Source of the DNA: Anaerolineales bacterium
GTDB taxonomy: Bacteria; Chloroflexota; Anaerolineae; Aggregatilineales; J027
DNA: 64,000 nucleotides
Assembly: GCA_020634155.1 (NCBI GenBank)
Contig: JACKCI010000001.1
Location: forward strand, 620,001-684,000
Direction: 5' to 3'
The notes beneath the pieces were generated by a model. The model saw only the letters and a program-made list of their open reading frames with translations. It did not search any database and was not told the origin of the DNA. Positions 8,339 to 16,384 of the stretch are shown here, one piece after another. The position numbers and the translations under genes were made by a program. How positions within the stretch are numbered: position 1 is the first letter of the stretch; every line of letters starts with the position of its first letter.

Positions 8339-10120
8339 TTACCTAATGCTGATTGTTTCGACCACAAAATAATCATCCGTTTCAACGGGCAGTATAGCAC
8401 CATCTGTCGAATTGTACACCTTCACTGCCAATTGATATTGCCCTAGTTCAACAGCTTGGGTATCCACTTGTTGGCTGTCAAAGTAGATTTGGTCAACCAC
8501 CCAACCACTCGTTGGTGCTTGTCCCCCTTGGGGTGGACCATCTGGCCCTTGGACAACCAATTGCCCCGCTGCATTCAATAAGAAGATGGATACACTGTAG
8601 CTAATGGGCAACTCGGCAGCGGTACTCCACCACAAACTAACGGTCAGCGGTTCTCCTTGCTGAATCTCGTGCGCCACCTTCACCCGATGCAAACGAATGG
8701 ACTCGCCAAACAAAGCAATTGTCTCTTCAATAGCAGGTACCTTGTCATAATGGTAAACATCAATGGGGTAGCCGAGATGATAGTCTCGATGGCTGGCGGT
8801 GCGGACATAGCCATTTCGTGACAGTGGCTCCTCAACATCCCATACACGGTCTTGGTTGACCCAATAAGCAATCCAAAACCCATCATGCTCTTGCAAAAAG
8901 GTTTCCAACACACCGAGAAAGTAGATTTTGTAGTCCAGCCGCCATTGATGCAGAGAGATAATATCCGTTCCTGTTGGCAACAACTCACGCAAATGGTAAC
9001 GCATGGCCTTATCTTCGCCTTCAACATCCATCAAGACAGGTTCGCCCGCAGGATAGTGGTCAGCAATATACACCGATAATTCGCGTACAGGCGGATGGTC
9101 AAAATACGAGTCAAGGCTTGTAAGGCCGTTAGCCACTATTATCAACGCCAGCATACCCCGCCCCGGTGCAGGAAATGCCGCAATCCCACGCCCCATCACA
9201 AGCGCTAATGGTATCAATACCAAGGAAAGATTGCGGTCTGTAATCAGTTTAACCTGTGGATAGACCACCAATGTAACGACAATTGGTATGCCTAGCCAGA
9301 ATAGAACATAACTAGGGGTTGGTTTATGCCAGCGCCAAAGGAATCCAACCAGTAACAATCCTATCCCTAGCGCCACTGGCCTACCTATAAAATCAACCAC
9401 CAGAAAATCGAAGGTATCCCATGTGCGGGGCCATGAGTGCGTTATGCCCTCTGGTCGGATGAGTAATTGATAATAAGCCACTGCCGCCCATGGCAAGAAT
9501 GCCAGCATCGATATACTGGTAACCAGCAATAGACGCCCTACGCGCTCCCAAGGGCGTAAGACAAAGACAGCATAGAGTATCTGAACCATGACAATCAACG
9601 CCGCGTAGTAATGGGTATAAACACAGAGCATTATCAGGATGGCATATTGAAGCGTATGGGCGCGGTTCGGCTTCTTGATCCACTGAAAATAGGCCACACT
9701 GCACCACGTCATCCACATGAAAGCGAGTGGGTAGTGTCGGACTTCTTGCGATAGGACAATGTGTTTATCGGCAATAGCCAACATCAGTGCCGCCAAAATG
9801 CCAGCCGTTGGATTAAACAAGGTGCGGCCCAACCGTGCAACAAGGGCAACAGTCAGTACCGCCGGAAACACACCCAGCAGGCGCATCGCCACCACATTAT
9901 CGCCCGCGACCTGTCGCCAATAACTCAATAGAATAAAATACAGGGGGGGATGCAAATCGTATACTAGCTGTTCGGTTACAGCGTGCGGGTCGTGCGGATC
10001 AGAAAACTCCACCGACCATCCCTCATCACCCCATAGACCTTGTTGATTGAGGTGATAAAGCCGCAAACACGCCGCCAATAACAGCACGAACAACAAAAAC
10101 CAAAACGGTTGTCGATTCAT
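8339..10120 (-). CDS. GT39/ArnT-like membrane glycosyltransferase
   Basis: A 593-residue polytopic protein. The first transmembrane helix is followed by 'GLWGDEGWSVEF', the Asp/Glu motif in the first outer loop of polyprenyl-phosphate sugar transferases, then 'DLHPPLYFILLSYW' typical of the PMT_2 group. About ten hydrophobic helices occupy residues 1-350; the last 240 residues form a soluble outer domain with a beta-sandwich-like end. It likely transfers sugars from a lipid carrier to outer-surface targets. Its start codon is only 14 bp from the divergent peptidase start. No clear ribosome site beyond GGGA at about 10 bases. Confidence 0.85.
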   Translation of the reverse strand: MNRQPFWFLLFVLLLAACLRLYHLNQQGLWGDEGWSVEFSDPHDPHAVTEQLVYDLHPPLYFILLSYWRQVAGDNVVAMRLLGVFPAVLTVALVARLGRTLFNPTAGILAALMLAIADKHIVLSQEVRHYPLAFMWMTWCSVAYFQWIKKPNRAHTLQYAILIMLCVYTHYYAALIVMVQILYAVFVLRPWERVGRLLLVTSISMLAFLPWAAVAYYQLLIRPEGITHSWPRTWDTFDFLVVDFIGRPVALGIGLLLVGFLWRWHKPTPSYVLFWLGIPIVVTLVVYPQVKLITDRNLSLVLIPLALVMGRGIAAFPAPGRGMLALIIVANGLTSLDSYFDHPPVRELSVYIADHYPAGEPVLMDVEGEDKAMRYHLRELLPTGTDIISLHQWRLDYKIYFLGVLETFLQEHDGFWIAYWVNQDRVWDVEEPLSRNGYVRTASHRDYHLGYPIDVYHYDKVPAIEETIALFGESIRLHRVKVAHEIQQGEPLTVSLWWSTAAELPISYSVSIFLLNAAGQLVVQGPDGPPQGGQAPTSGWVVDQIYFDSQQVDTQAVELGQYQLAVKVYNSTDGAILPVETDDYFVVETISIR

Positions 10121-10134
10121 AGAAAGGTTATCCC

Positions 10135-11430
10135 ATGTCCAAGTTTGCCATTATACCAGCAACCCTGTTGATTATGATTGCACTTTTCTTGGCGGTTATC
10201 CACCTGCCAGCAACCGCACAGGGTAGCCCCACCCCAACCCCCTATATCGAGAATTGGTATCTTGAGGCCACCGATTCGTGGAACTTACCCTATGCCATCC
10301 CCGGTACCGAAGAGGGTAACGCCACTTGGACGCTCAAACAAGCCGAGTTTTCGAGTCGCTATCCCAATGGGTTTAGCTTTAGCATCAACGCCAGCAGTGA
10401 CCAAGGCGAGGTTGTCCTTGCCTCTGTCATCTGGTCGCATACCCCCAACCAACTCCATCGCCTTGAAACCACAAACATTGAGGCTGGTCAACCCATTACC
10501 ATTCGATGGTTTGCTGATGAATCACTGCCACCTTGGGTTGCGGTCAATTATTATTGGAGCTTAGTAGACAGTGCAGGCAATCGCTACCGCACCGAGTGGG
10601 TACTGGGTAACGAATATGCCGACAACGCCTCTAGTTGGACACGCAAAGAGTCTCAAGATGTGATTATCTTTTTGCAAGATGGCCTGCCTTACGACACCAT
10701 TACTTACACCCTTGAGGCGATGGAAGCGCAACGCGAGACCTATATTGAGGCATGGGGCGGCCCGCTCAGTTACAAGCCGCGTGTAATCCTATTTGCCAGT
10801 AGTCGAGACTTCCAAGAATGGCGACGCGATTTTGCCGGAAGTGGGGTCATTGGGCAAACGGCACCAGAATGGGGGGCCACTGTCCAAGTCATTATTGAAG
10901 ACGATCCGTTTGACTTGGCCTATGGAACCGTGCTACATGAAATCGGTCATCTTTATCAGTTCGAGTATATCGGCACTGATTTTGGCGGTGGTGGTCTCAA
11001 TTGGCTGAGTGAGGGCAACGCCACCCTTTTTGAACTGCATCAGCAATATGACTATGAGCAACGAGTACGCAGCCTTGCCGCTAATGGCGAATTGCCACTG
11101 TTGTTACAAGGAAGCGGCCCCTTTGCAATCGCGGCGGGAGCCGATGGGCGGGGGCGCTTGGGATATGATGTGGGCTATACGTTTTGGAAATGGATTGTTG
11201 ATACCTATGGTTTGTCGGCCCATCGCACCATTATTGACGGCTTACGGTCGGGACTTGACCGCGATCTCGTACTAGAGCAGGTGACAGGCATGCCCGTTAA
11301 CCAAATTGAGCAAGAATGGGCACGGTGGCTGGGGGCATCATCAACCGCCCCAACCTTGGTTCCAACATGGACACTCCCCTTCCGCCCATCGCCAACGCCC
11401 TTCCAGTTCCCCACCCGCGATGCTGGCTAA
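10135..11430 (+). CDS. Secreted gluzincin metallopeptidase (peptidase MA-like)
   Basis: A 431-residue protein with an N-terminal signal peptide ending around ATAQG, a beta-rich N-terminal domain (about 40-170) and a zinc peptidase domain with HEIGHLYQFEY near residue 268 and the downstream 'GGLNWLSEGNATLFE' supplying the third zinc ligand (Glu) of gluzincins. The last 30 residues are Pro/Thr-rich. Substrate unknown. AAAGG eight bases upstream supports the ATG. Divergent from the glycosyltransferase gene. Confidence 0.82.
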   Translation: MSKFAIIPATLLIMIALFLAVIHLPATAQGSPTPTPYIENWYLEATDSWNLPYAIPGTEEGNATWTLKQAEFSSRYPNGFSFSINASSDQGEVVLASVIWSHTPNQLHRLETTNIEAGQPITIRWFADESLPPWVAVNYYWSLVDSAGNRYRTEWVLGNEYADNASSWTRKESQDVIIFLQDGLPYDTITYTLEAMEAQRETYIEAWGGPLSYKPRVILFASSRDFQEWRRDFAGSGVIGQTAPEWGATVQVIIEDDPFDLAYGTVLHEIGHLYQFEYIGTDFGGGGLNWLSEGNATLFELHQQYDYEQRVRSLAANGELPLLLQGSGPFAIAAGADGRGRLGYDVGYTFWKWIVDTYGLSAHRTIIDGLRSGLDRDLVLEQVTGMPVNQIEQEWARWLGASSTAPTLVPTWTLPFRPSPTPFQFPTRDAG

Positions 11431-11457
11431 GGGATAGCTTTTGCAGGGTGTGCTGTC

Positions 11458-12387
11458 CTATAACTGACTCATGACTGCGGCAATTAGTTGTTGGGCAGCA
11501 CCCTCACGTTTGATAAGACCAACTTCATGCAAGCGGCGTATCAAATCCAGCCATTGTTCACGGCGGGGTTGATCACGCAACATATTTACGAGGATAGCGG
11601 CTCCGGTAGCTAGGTCATTATATTCATCCACCAGTGTAATAGCCTGCCAATAAGCAATCTCCTCTAATTCAGGTGCTAGTGTACGCGCCTCCGCCCATAG
11701 TTTTAGGCCAGCTTCACGGTCACCTTCTTCGAGTTTGCGATAACCTTGTTCATCAATCAACTGGGCATGGCGCAAGCCCACCAAACGCCCTAGTTCGCCC
11801 AATGGCGCTTGATGCTCATCGACCCGTAAGTCATAAATTGCACGCCATTCGGGGCCATTACGGTCGGCGGGTACCACCTTCAATGCTGCCGATTGCATAC
11901 CCCGAATATCGCCGTCCTCTGCTTGGGCAGCCCGTAATGCGGCCATCATGCGATGAGCAAGGTCACCCGTAGTATTTTCAAAGACCCGCGCCATCGCTGG
12001 CACCACACTCGGAAAGGTCATCATATTGGCTTGAACGCTGTACCCGCTCCCGATACGATGATTGGCTTCACGAATACAGCCCTCGCCCGTCCATGCCGCC
12101 GACCGTCCGAGTGAGTCCACAATGCCCACTTGACGACGCCCAGCCTGTTCATCAGACGCAACCAGTGCTTCAATAATCTTGGCGGGTTCGACACCTTGGC
12201 GCAACATGGTCAGGCTAATCGGGCCAAAATTATAATTGGTCAACGATTGGGTCACCACGCCCCCGACACCGGGTTGCAGCCACAAGATGCGCCCCACCGA
12301 CATCTGATGGGTCTGAACCGCCGCCCCAATATGGCCTGTATCGTGGTCATAAGCAACAATGCTATAGGTAGAGAACAAATCCTTCAT
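11458..12387 (-). CDS. DUF1028 family protein (Ntn-hydrolase-like)
   Basis: A 309-residue protein. The first 200 residues match DUF1028: 'FSTYSIVAYDHDTGHIGAAVQTHQMSVG', 'PGVGGVVTQSLTNYNFG', 'RQVGIVDSLGRSAAWTGEGC', 'GYSVQANMM'. This family has an Ntn-hydrolase-like fold with unproven activity. The C-terminal 100 residues are helical, resembling a tetratricopeptide or peptidoglycan-binding add-on seen in some members. GGAGG upstream supports the ATG. It stands alone between convergent and tandem genes. Confidence 0.85.
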   Translation of the reverse strand: MKDLFSTYSIVAYDHDTGHIGAAVQTHQMSVGRILWLQPGVGGVVTQSLTNYNFGPISLTMLRQGVEPAKIIEALVASDEQAGRRQVGIVDSLGRSAAWTGEGCIREANHRIGSGYSVQANMMTFPSVVPAMARVFENTTGDLAHRMMAALRAAQAEDGDIRGMQSAALKVVPADRNGPEWRAIYDLRVDEHQAPLGELGRLVGLRHAQLIDEQGYRKLEEGDREAGLKLWAEARTLAPELEEIAYWQAITLVDEYNDLATGAAILVNMLRDQPRREQWLDLIRRLHEVGLIKREGAAQQLIAAVMSQL

Positions 12388-12463
12388 GCAGACCTCCTGT
12401 TTCGTTCCCCACTATAGCATAGTTCGTTGGGCATAGAGCAGAGCCTTTGCGAGCAGTGTGTTG

Positions 12464-14908
12464 TTAGATACGTCGTTGCCGCAACCGCAGACTATTGCTG
12501 ACCACGCTCACACTGCTAAAGGACATCGCAAAGGCCGCCAACATAGGATTTAGCTGCTGGAGGAAGTCAGGCATAAAGGCGAATATCGCCAGCAACCCCG
12601 CCGCCGTTGGGATGAGTACCGTGTTATAGCCAAAGGCCCAGAATAAATTCTGTTTAATGGTCTTCATGGTCTCATGCGAGAGCTTGATAGCCTTGGGAAC
12701 CGCCCGCAAATCTCCACTCATGAGGGTCACATCAGCCGTCTCCATCGCCACATCGGTGCCGGTACCAATCGCCATGCCTACATCGGCCTGCGCCAACGCC
12801 GGAGCATCGTTGATACCATCGCCCACCATTGCCACCTTGAGGCCCTCGGCTTGCAAACGGCGAATCTGTTCGGCCTTCTCGCTCGGCAACACCTCCGCCA
12901 ATACACGGTCAATACCCGCTTGGGCGGCGATAGCTTCGGCAGTAGCTTGGTTGTCACCCGTCAGCATGATAACTTGCAAACCCATCTGCTTGAGTTGGCT
13001 AACCGCCGCCTGTGAGCCTTCTTTGATGGTATCAGCAATCCCAATCAAACCGACCGCCTCTTGCTCCAATGCCAGCCATACCGCCGTCTTGCCTTGATGC
13101 TGCAACTGCTCGGCCTTAGCCTCCAGCCCATTCAAGTGAATGTTGCGCTCAACCAACAAACGCCGACTGCCCACCATGACCTGCTGACCGTTGAGTTGCG
13201 CCAAGATGCCATGCCCTGTGACCGCCTCAAAATCTTGCGGCTCAGTTAATTCTAGCCCGCGTGCTTGGGCAGCCTGCACAATGGCCTCACCAAGGGGATG
13301 CTCACTCCCGCGCTCGGCACTTCCTGCCAATGACAGCAGATAGGTCTCATCTAAGGTATGGGACTCACTCACCACCACATCCGTGACCGAAGGTTGCCCG
13401 CGTGTCAGCGTACCTGTCTTATCCAGCACAATCGCCTGTAGCAAATTGGCTTGTTCGAGCGCTTGGCTATTGCGGAACAAGATACCCGTCTCGGCCCCTT
13501 TGCCGACACCCACCATAATCGCCGTCGGGGTTGCCAAGCCCATCGCACACGGACAGGCAATCACCAGTACCGCCACCATGCGAATCAAAGCAGCCGTGAT
13601 GTCGCCCGTTGCCAGCAGCCACACCACAAAGGTCAAGGCCGCCACGCTAATAACCGCAGGCACAAAAACCGCCGCTACGCGGTCAACCACTGCCTGAATA
13701 GGGGCTTTGCTGCCTTGAGCCTGTTCCACCAAGCGAATAATCTGAGCCAGTGCGGTCTCTTTACCAACACGGGTGGCCTCAAACTTAAGGCGGCCATTCT
13801 TGTTGAGGGTGGCCCCTGTCACTGTATCACCAACGGCCTTGTTGACGGGCAACGATTCGCCTGTCAACATACTCTCATCAACAGTGCTATGACCTTCAAC
13901 GACCCGCCCATCAACGGGAATCTTCTCGCCGGGGCGCACAATCACCACATCGCCTGTCTGCACTTGGTCAATCGGGATGTCCTGCTCAAGGCCGAGACGA
14001 ACCACACGCGCCGTGCGGGGTTGTAGGCCGATCAGCTTTTTGATGGCCTCACTGGTGCGCCCTTTAGCGCGGGCCTCCAAGACTTTGCCCAAGACAATCA
14101 GCGTGATAATCACCGCCGCCGTCTCAAAATAGACATGCTCACCCAGCGCTGTTACCCCTAACACTATTGGGATGCTATAGAAATAGGCCGCCGATGACCC
14201 CATCGCCACCAGCACATCCATATTTGCGGCTCCATTACGAAGTGATTTATAGGCTCCGACATAGTAATCCCAGCCAACATAGAATTGCACAGGGGTCGCC
14301 ATCAGCCAGAATAGGTAGTTGACCCACCCCTCATGCGCCCACATGCCCAGCAGCCCCAAGTCACGGGCCATACTGATGAACAGCAGGGGAAAGGCAAAGG
14401 CGGCCCCTATCACCAAACGCCGCATTTGATGACTCAACTCAGCAGCACGCGCTTGGGCTTCGGCATCCTCTAAGGTGCTATCGTCGGCAACCTCGACTAC
14501 GCCATAGCCCGCCTTCTCAATCGCTGCTACTAAGTCAGCCTTGCTGACGGCTCCAGCAGTTAAGGTGACGCTGGCATGTTCATTGGCATAATTGACATCA
14601 GCCTCTAACACGCCATCGACTCGTTTCAAGGCACGGGTCACTGACTTGGCACAATTAGCACAGGTCATCCCTGTTATCGGCAAATCAAGGGTGATGGTTG
14701 GCACATCATAGCCTGCTTGGCGAATACGCTCAATGATGGCTGGTAGATTGGTTTTGGTAAGGTCGAAGCTGACATCTAATTTCTCAGTGGCATAATTGAC
14801 CGACGCCACGTCAACGCCTTCGACCTTCTTAACATTGCGCTCAATGGTTTTGACACAATTGGCGCAGTGCATCCCGCTCACAGGCAGGGTAATTTGTTGC
14901 TGGGTCAT
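12464..14908 (-). CDS. copA: Copper-exporting P1B-type ATPase
   Basis: An 814-residue Cu(I) export ATPase, complete. Two N-terminal heavy-metal-binding domains carry GMHCANC (about 12-18) and GMTCANC (about 80-86). The transmembrane metal site has CPC at 452-454, with YN and MSFSS in the last two helices, the CopA-type pattern. DKTGTLT (phosphorylation Asp about 496), SEHPLG and GDGINDAP are present. It is the last gene of the csoR operon, 2 bp after the cytochrome gene. It pumps Cu(I) out of the cytoplasm. No terminator was recognised downstream. Confidence 0.97.
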   Translation of the reverse strand: MTQQQITLPVSGMHCANCVKTIERNVKKVEGVDVASVNYATEKLDVSFDLTKTNLPAIIERIRQAGYDVPTITLDLPITGMTCANCAKSVTRALKRVDGVLEADVNYANEHASVTLTAGAVSKADLVAAIEKAGYGVVEVADDSTLEDAEAQARAAELSHQMRRLVIGAAFAFPLLFISMARDLGLLGMWAHEGWVNYLFWLMATPVQFYVGWDYYVGAYKSLRNGAANMDVLVAMGSSAAYFYSIPIVLGVTALGEHVYFETAAVIITLIVLGKVLEARAKGRTSEAIKKLIGLQPRTARVVRLGLEQDIPIDQVQTGDVVIVRPGEKIPVDGRVVEGHSTVDESMLTGESLPVNKAVGDTVTGATLNKNGRLKFEATRVGKETALAQIIRLVEQAQGSKAPIQAVVDRVAAVFVPAVISVAALTFVVWLLATGDITAALIRMVAVLVIACPCAMGLATPTAIMVGVGKGAETGILFRNSQALEQANLLQAIVLDKTGTLTRGQPSVTDVVVSESHTLDETYLLSLAGSAERGSEHPLGEAIVQAAQARGLELTEPQDFEAVTGHGILAQLNGQQVMVGSRRLLVERNIHLNGLEAKAEQLQHQGKTAVWLALEQEAVGLIGIADTIKEGSQAAVSQLKQMGLQVIMLTGDNQATAEAIAAQAGIDRVLAEVLPSEKAEQIRRLQAEGLKVAMVGDGINDAPALAQADVGMAIGTGTDVAMETADVTLMSGDLRAVPKAIKLSHETMKTIKQNLFWAFGYNTVLIPTAAGLLAIFAFMPDFLQQLNPMLAAFAMSFSSVSVVSNSLRLRQRRI

Positions 14909-14910
14909 GT

Positions 14911-15420
14911 TTAACCCCCTTCGTTATTCATTGTTGCTTCTGTCCGTTCCAATTGAACAGTAAGGCTTTGCTGAGACCACCATGTTTTGATATAAGCCAA
15001 TACAGCGATAATCTCATCGGGTGTTAATTGAGTCGCAAAACTTGGCATCACACCTGCTACTGTGCGACCTGTCCAGACTGTCTGAAAGTTTTGCTGGTCA
15101 GGATGATGCCATGTGTGTCCCACATCGGTATGCGGGGGAGCCATGCCGAATGCCAAGGGGTCAGGTTGCTGGCCCTCACCATTCAATCCATGACACGAGC
15201 TACAGTATTGCTCGTACAGCGCACGCCCCGTGTCATATTGTGCCTCGGCTGCGGGCATGATAGGGAAACGGGTGTCATCTAAAGCTAATGGCATAGGCGG
15301 CATTGTCATCAACGGTGGTACATCTATCTGGTTGTTCGGGAATGGGGTCGTGCTATTACTCGCATCGCAAGCCGTTAGCAACCCAAGAGTCAGCAGCAGT
15401 GATACAACGACGTTTCGCAC
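14911..15420 (-). CDS. Monohaem cytochrome c lipoprotein
   Basis: A 169-residue protein with lipobox LTAC (Cys18) and a cytochrome c domain: CSSCH haem attachment at about residues 72-76 and 'AGVMPSF' supplying the axial Met. The start codon is GTG, directly adjoining the TAG of the preceding thioredoxin-like gene (TAG-GTG). As an outer-face electron carrier in a copper operon it may serve copper oxidation or a cuproenzyme; this is inference. The stop lies 2 bp before copA. Confidence 0.9.
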   Translation of the reverse strand: MRNVVVSLLLTLGLLTACDASNSTTPFPNNQIDVPPLMTMPPMPLALDDTRFPIMPAAEAQYDTGRALYEQYCSSCHGLNGEGQQPDPLAFGMAPPHTDVGHTWHHPDQQNFQTVWTGRTVAGVMPSFATQLTPDEIIAVLAYIKTWWSQQSLTVQLERTEATMNNEGG

Positions 15421-15801
15421 CTAAGAACCTCCCATGATAGCCTGTATTTGCGCCTCAAGTTCATCAAACTCCACCACGCCTTCATGACGCCACAACTCGC
15501 GTCCATCTGAGGCAAACAACAAAAGGGCGGGGTGTCCACGCAGTTGTCCCTTCTGGAAAGCATCGCGCCCGTCCTGTTGGGCATTCAGCCGAACCACCAC
15601 CACCTGCCCCTTATATGTATCCTCTACCCTATCAACGATAGGAGTAACGATCATTCAAGGCGGTCAGTTATCGGTATAGAAAAAGACCAGTGTTGGTTGC
15701 TCATCATCGAGAGGCAGCAATTCGGAAAAGGTCGTGGCAGTATTCTTACAGGCCACCAGCGACATCAAGGCGACGAGCAACCCAATACTTGTACGGCGCA
15801 T
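15421..15801 (-). CDS. Putative double-selenocysteine (UxxU) thioredoxin-like lipoprotein, two in-frame TGA codons
   Basis: The frame from ATG 15801 to TAG 15423-15421 encodes 126 residues if two TGA codons (15666-15664 and 15657-15655) are read as Sec46 and Sec49. Before them: a lipoprotein signal (LVAC, Cys18) and 'QPTLVFFYTDN'. After: 'MIVTPIVDRVEDTYKGQVVVV', the helix and strand that follow a thioredoxin CxxC, then the cis-proline region 'GHPALLLFASDG'. The TGAs thus occupy both active-site cysteine positions, giving U-P-P-U. The start overlaps the copZ stop (TAATG) and the stop abuts the cytochrome GTG, so the frame fits the operon. A SECIS-like hairpin lies just downstream. Without Sec only a 77-residue fragment (15421-15654) lacking signal and active site would result. 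The alternative is a pseudogene; sel genes are not in the window. Confidence 0.8.
15625..15646 (-). promoter_or_regulatory. SECIS-like stem-loop for the two TGA codons
   Basis: On the minus strand CCTATC (15642-15637), loop GTT (15636-15634) and GATAGG (15633-15628) form a perfect 6-bp hairpin. A single unpaired U (15643) separates it from a lower TAC/GTA stem (15646-15644 with 15627-15625). The loop begins with G, and lies 18 bases after the second TGA and 27 after the first. The bacterial SECIS model asks for a short stem, G among the first two loop bases and 16-37 bases to the UGA; both fit. Confidence 0.7.
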
Positions 15802-16007
15802 TAGTCAGCCGCCGGATATTCAATCTCAATCAACAAGTCGCGGATTTGTTCCCACGTTGCAGGGTTATCCCATTCGACCTTGACCTGTTTAGTTGCGACG
15901 TCCGCTTCCACCTTGGCAACACCTTGAATCTCCCCCACCTCATTCTGAATAGTGTGGGTACAGTGGTGGCAACTAATGGCCGGTACCGTAAATGTTTTGC
16001 TTTGCAT
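15801..16007 (-). CDS. copZ: Copper chaperone, heavy-metal-associated domain protein
   Basis: A 68-residue ferredoxin-like HMA domain with 'VPAISCHHCTHTIQNEV', metal-binding cysteines in CHHC (residues 13-16). CopZ-type proteins carry Cu(I) in the cytoplasm to CopA and modulate CsoR. The usual Met before the first Cys is replaced (AISC). AAGGAGAA in the 14-bp gap after csoR is a strong ribosome site. The TAA stop shares one base with the next ATG (TAATG), indicating translational coupling. Confidence 0.9.
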   Translation of the reverse strand: MQSKTFTVPAISCHHCTHTIQNEVGEIQGVAKVEADVATKQVKVEWDNPATWEQIRDLLIEIEYPAAD

Positions 16008-16021
16008 GATTGGCGTTCTCC

Positions 16022-16303
16022 TTATTTGCTACGGTTCTCAGTCCGAAAGACTTCTAAAATTTCACGCATCACCCGCTCACGCTCATCAAGGTCATCGCCT
16101 TGCATAGCAGCCGTGACACAAGTATTGAGATGGTTCCCTAGGATGATTTCACTGGTCCGCGCCAGAGCCGCTTGCACCGCTTGGATTTGCTTAATTACGT
16201 CAATGCAATAGCGATCATCCTCAACCATATTGACAATGCCGTTGATATGACCCCCTACACTTTTGAGGCGATTCACCACATTACGGCGGGTTTGGTCGTC
16301 CAT
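16022..16303 (-). CDS. csoR: CsoR-type copper-sensing repressor
   Basis: A 93-residue all-helical DUF156 repressor. 'RRNVVNRLKSVGGHINGIVNMVEDDRYCIDVIKQIQAVQAAL' and 'NHLNTCVTAAM' hold the Cu(I) ligands Cys-His-Cys typical of CsoR rather than FrmR or RcnR. I chose the ATG at 16303 because GAAAGGA lies seven bases upstream; an ATG five codons earlier overlaps that site. It is the first gene of the copper operon. Cu(I) binding releases it from DNA, so it likely controls its own transcription through the site at 16321-16342. Confidence 0.93.
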   Translation of the reverse strand: MDDQTRRNVVNRLKSVGGHINGIVNMVEDDRYCIDVIKQIQAVQAALARTSEIILGNHLNTCVTAAMQGDDLDERERVMREILEVFRTENRSK

Positions 16304-16320
16304 TGGGTTCCTTTCCATCC

Positions 16321-16342
16321 CACCCCCCTAGGGAGGGGGTAT
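16321..16342 (-). promoter_or_regulatory. CsoR-like operator
   Basis: A G/C-tract pseudopalindrome on the minus strand: TACCCCC, then TCCCTA, then GGGGGGTG. CsoR sites are of this type (A/T-flanked C-tract and G-tract). It lies just downstream of the -10 element, around the expected transcription start and 18 bp before csoR, so binding would block initiation. Confidence 0.7.
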
Positions 16343-16351
16343 CTCTAGCAA

Positions 16352-16380
16352 ATTATAGACCGCAGAGTGCGGCATGTCAA
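16352..16380 (-). promoter_or_regulatory. Consensus sigma-70 type promoter of the copper operon
   Basis: On the minus strand TTGACA (16380-16375), a 17-base spacer and TATAAT (16357-16352): perfect consensus in both hexamers. The transcript would start near 16345, adjoining the CsoR-like operator. A strong promoter held by a repressor fits metal induction. Confidence 0.85.
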
Positions 16381-16384
16381 GATT

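Noticed and set aside
13451..14026. Long plus-strand frame inside copA
   Set aside because: It is a shadow of the highly conserved copA gene and matches no family.
15421..15654. A 77-residue thioredoxin-like protein starting at ATG 15654
   Set aside because: It would lack the signal peptide, the first strand and the active site, and has no ribosome site; the ATG immediately follows the TGA. The longer frame with Sec explains every feature.
15421..15801. Reading this as a frameshifted or decayed pseudogene
   Set aside because: No frameshift is needed: the frame is unbroken except for two TGAs, both at cysteine positions. The compact operon spacing and flanking codons look maintained. A pseudogene remains the main alternative.
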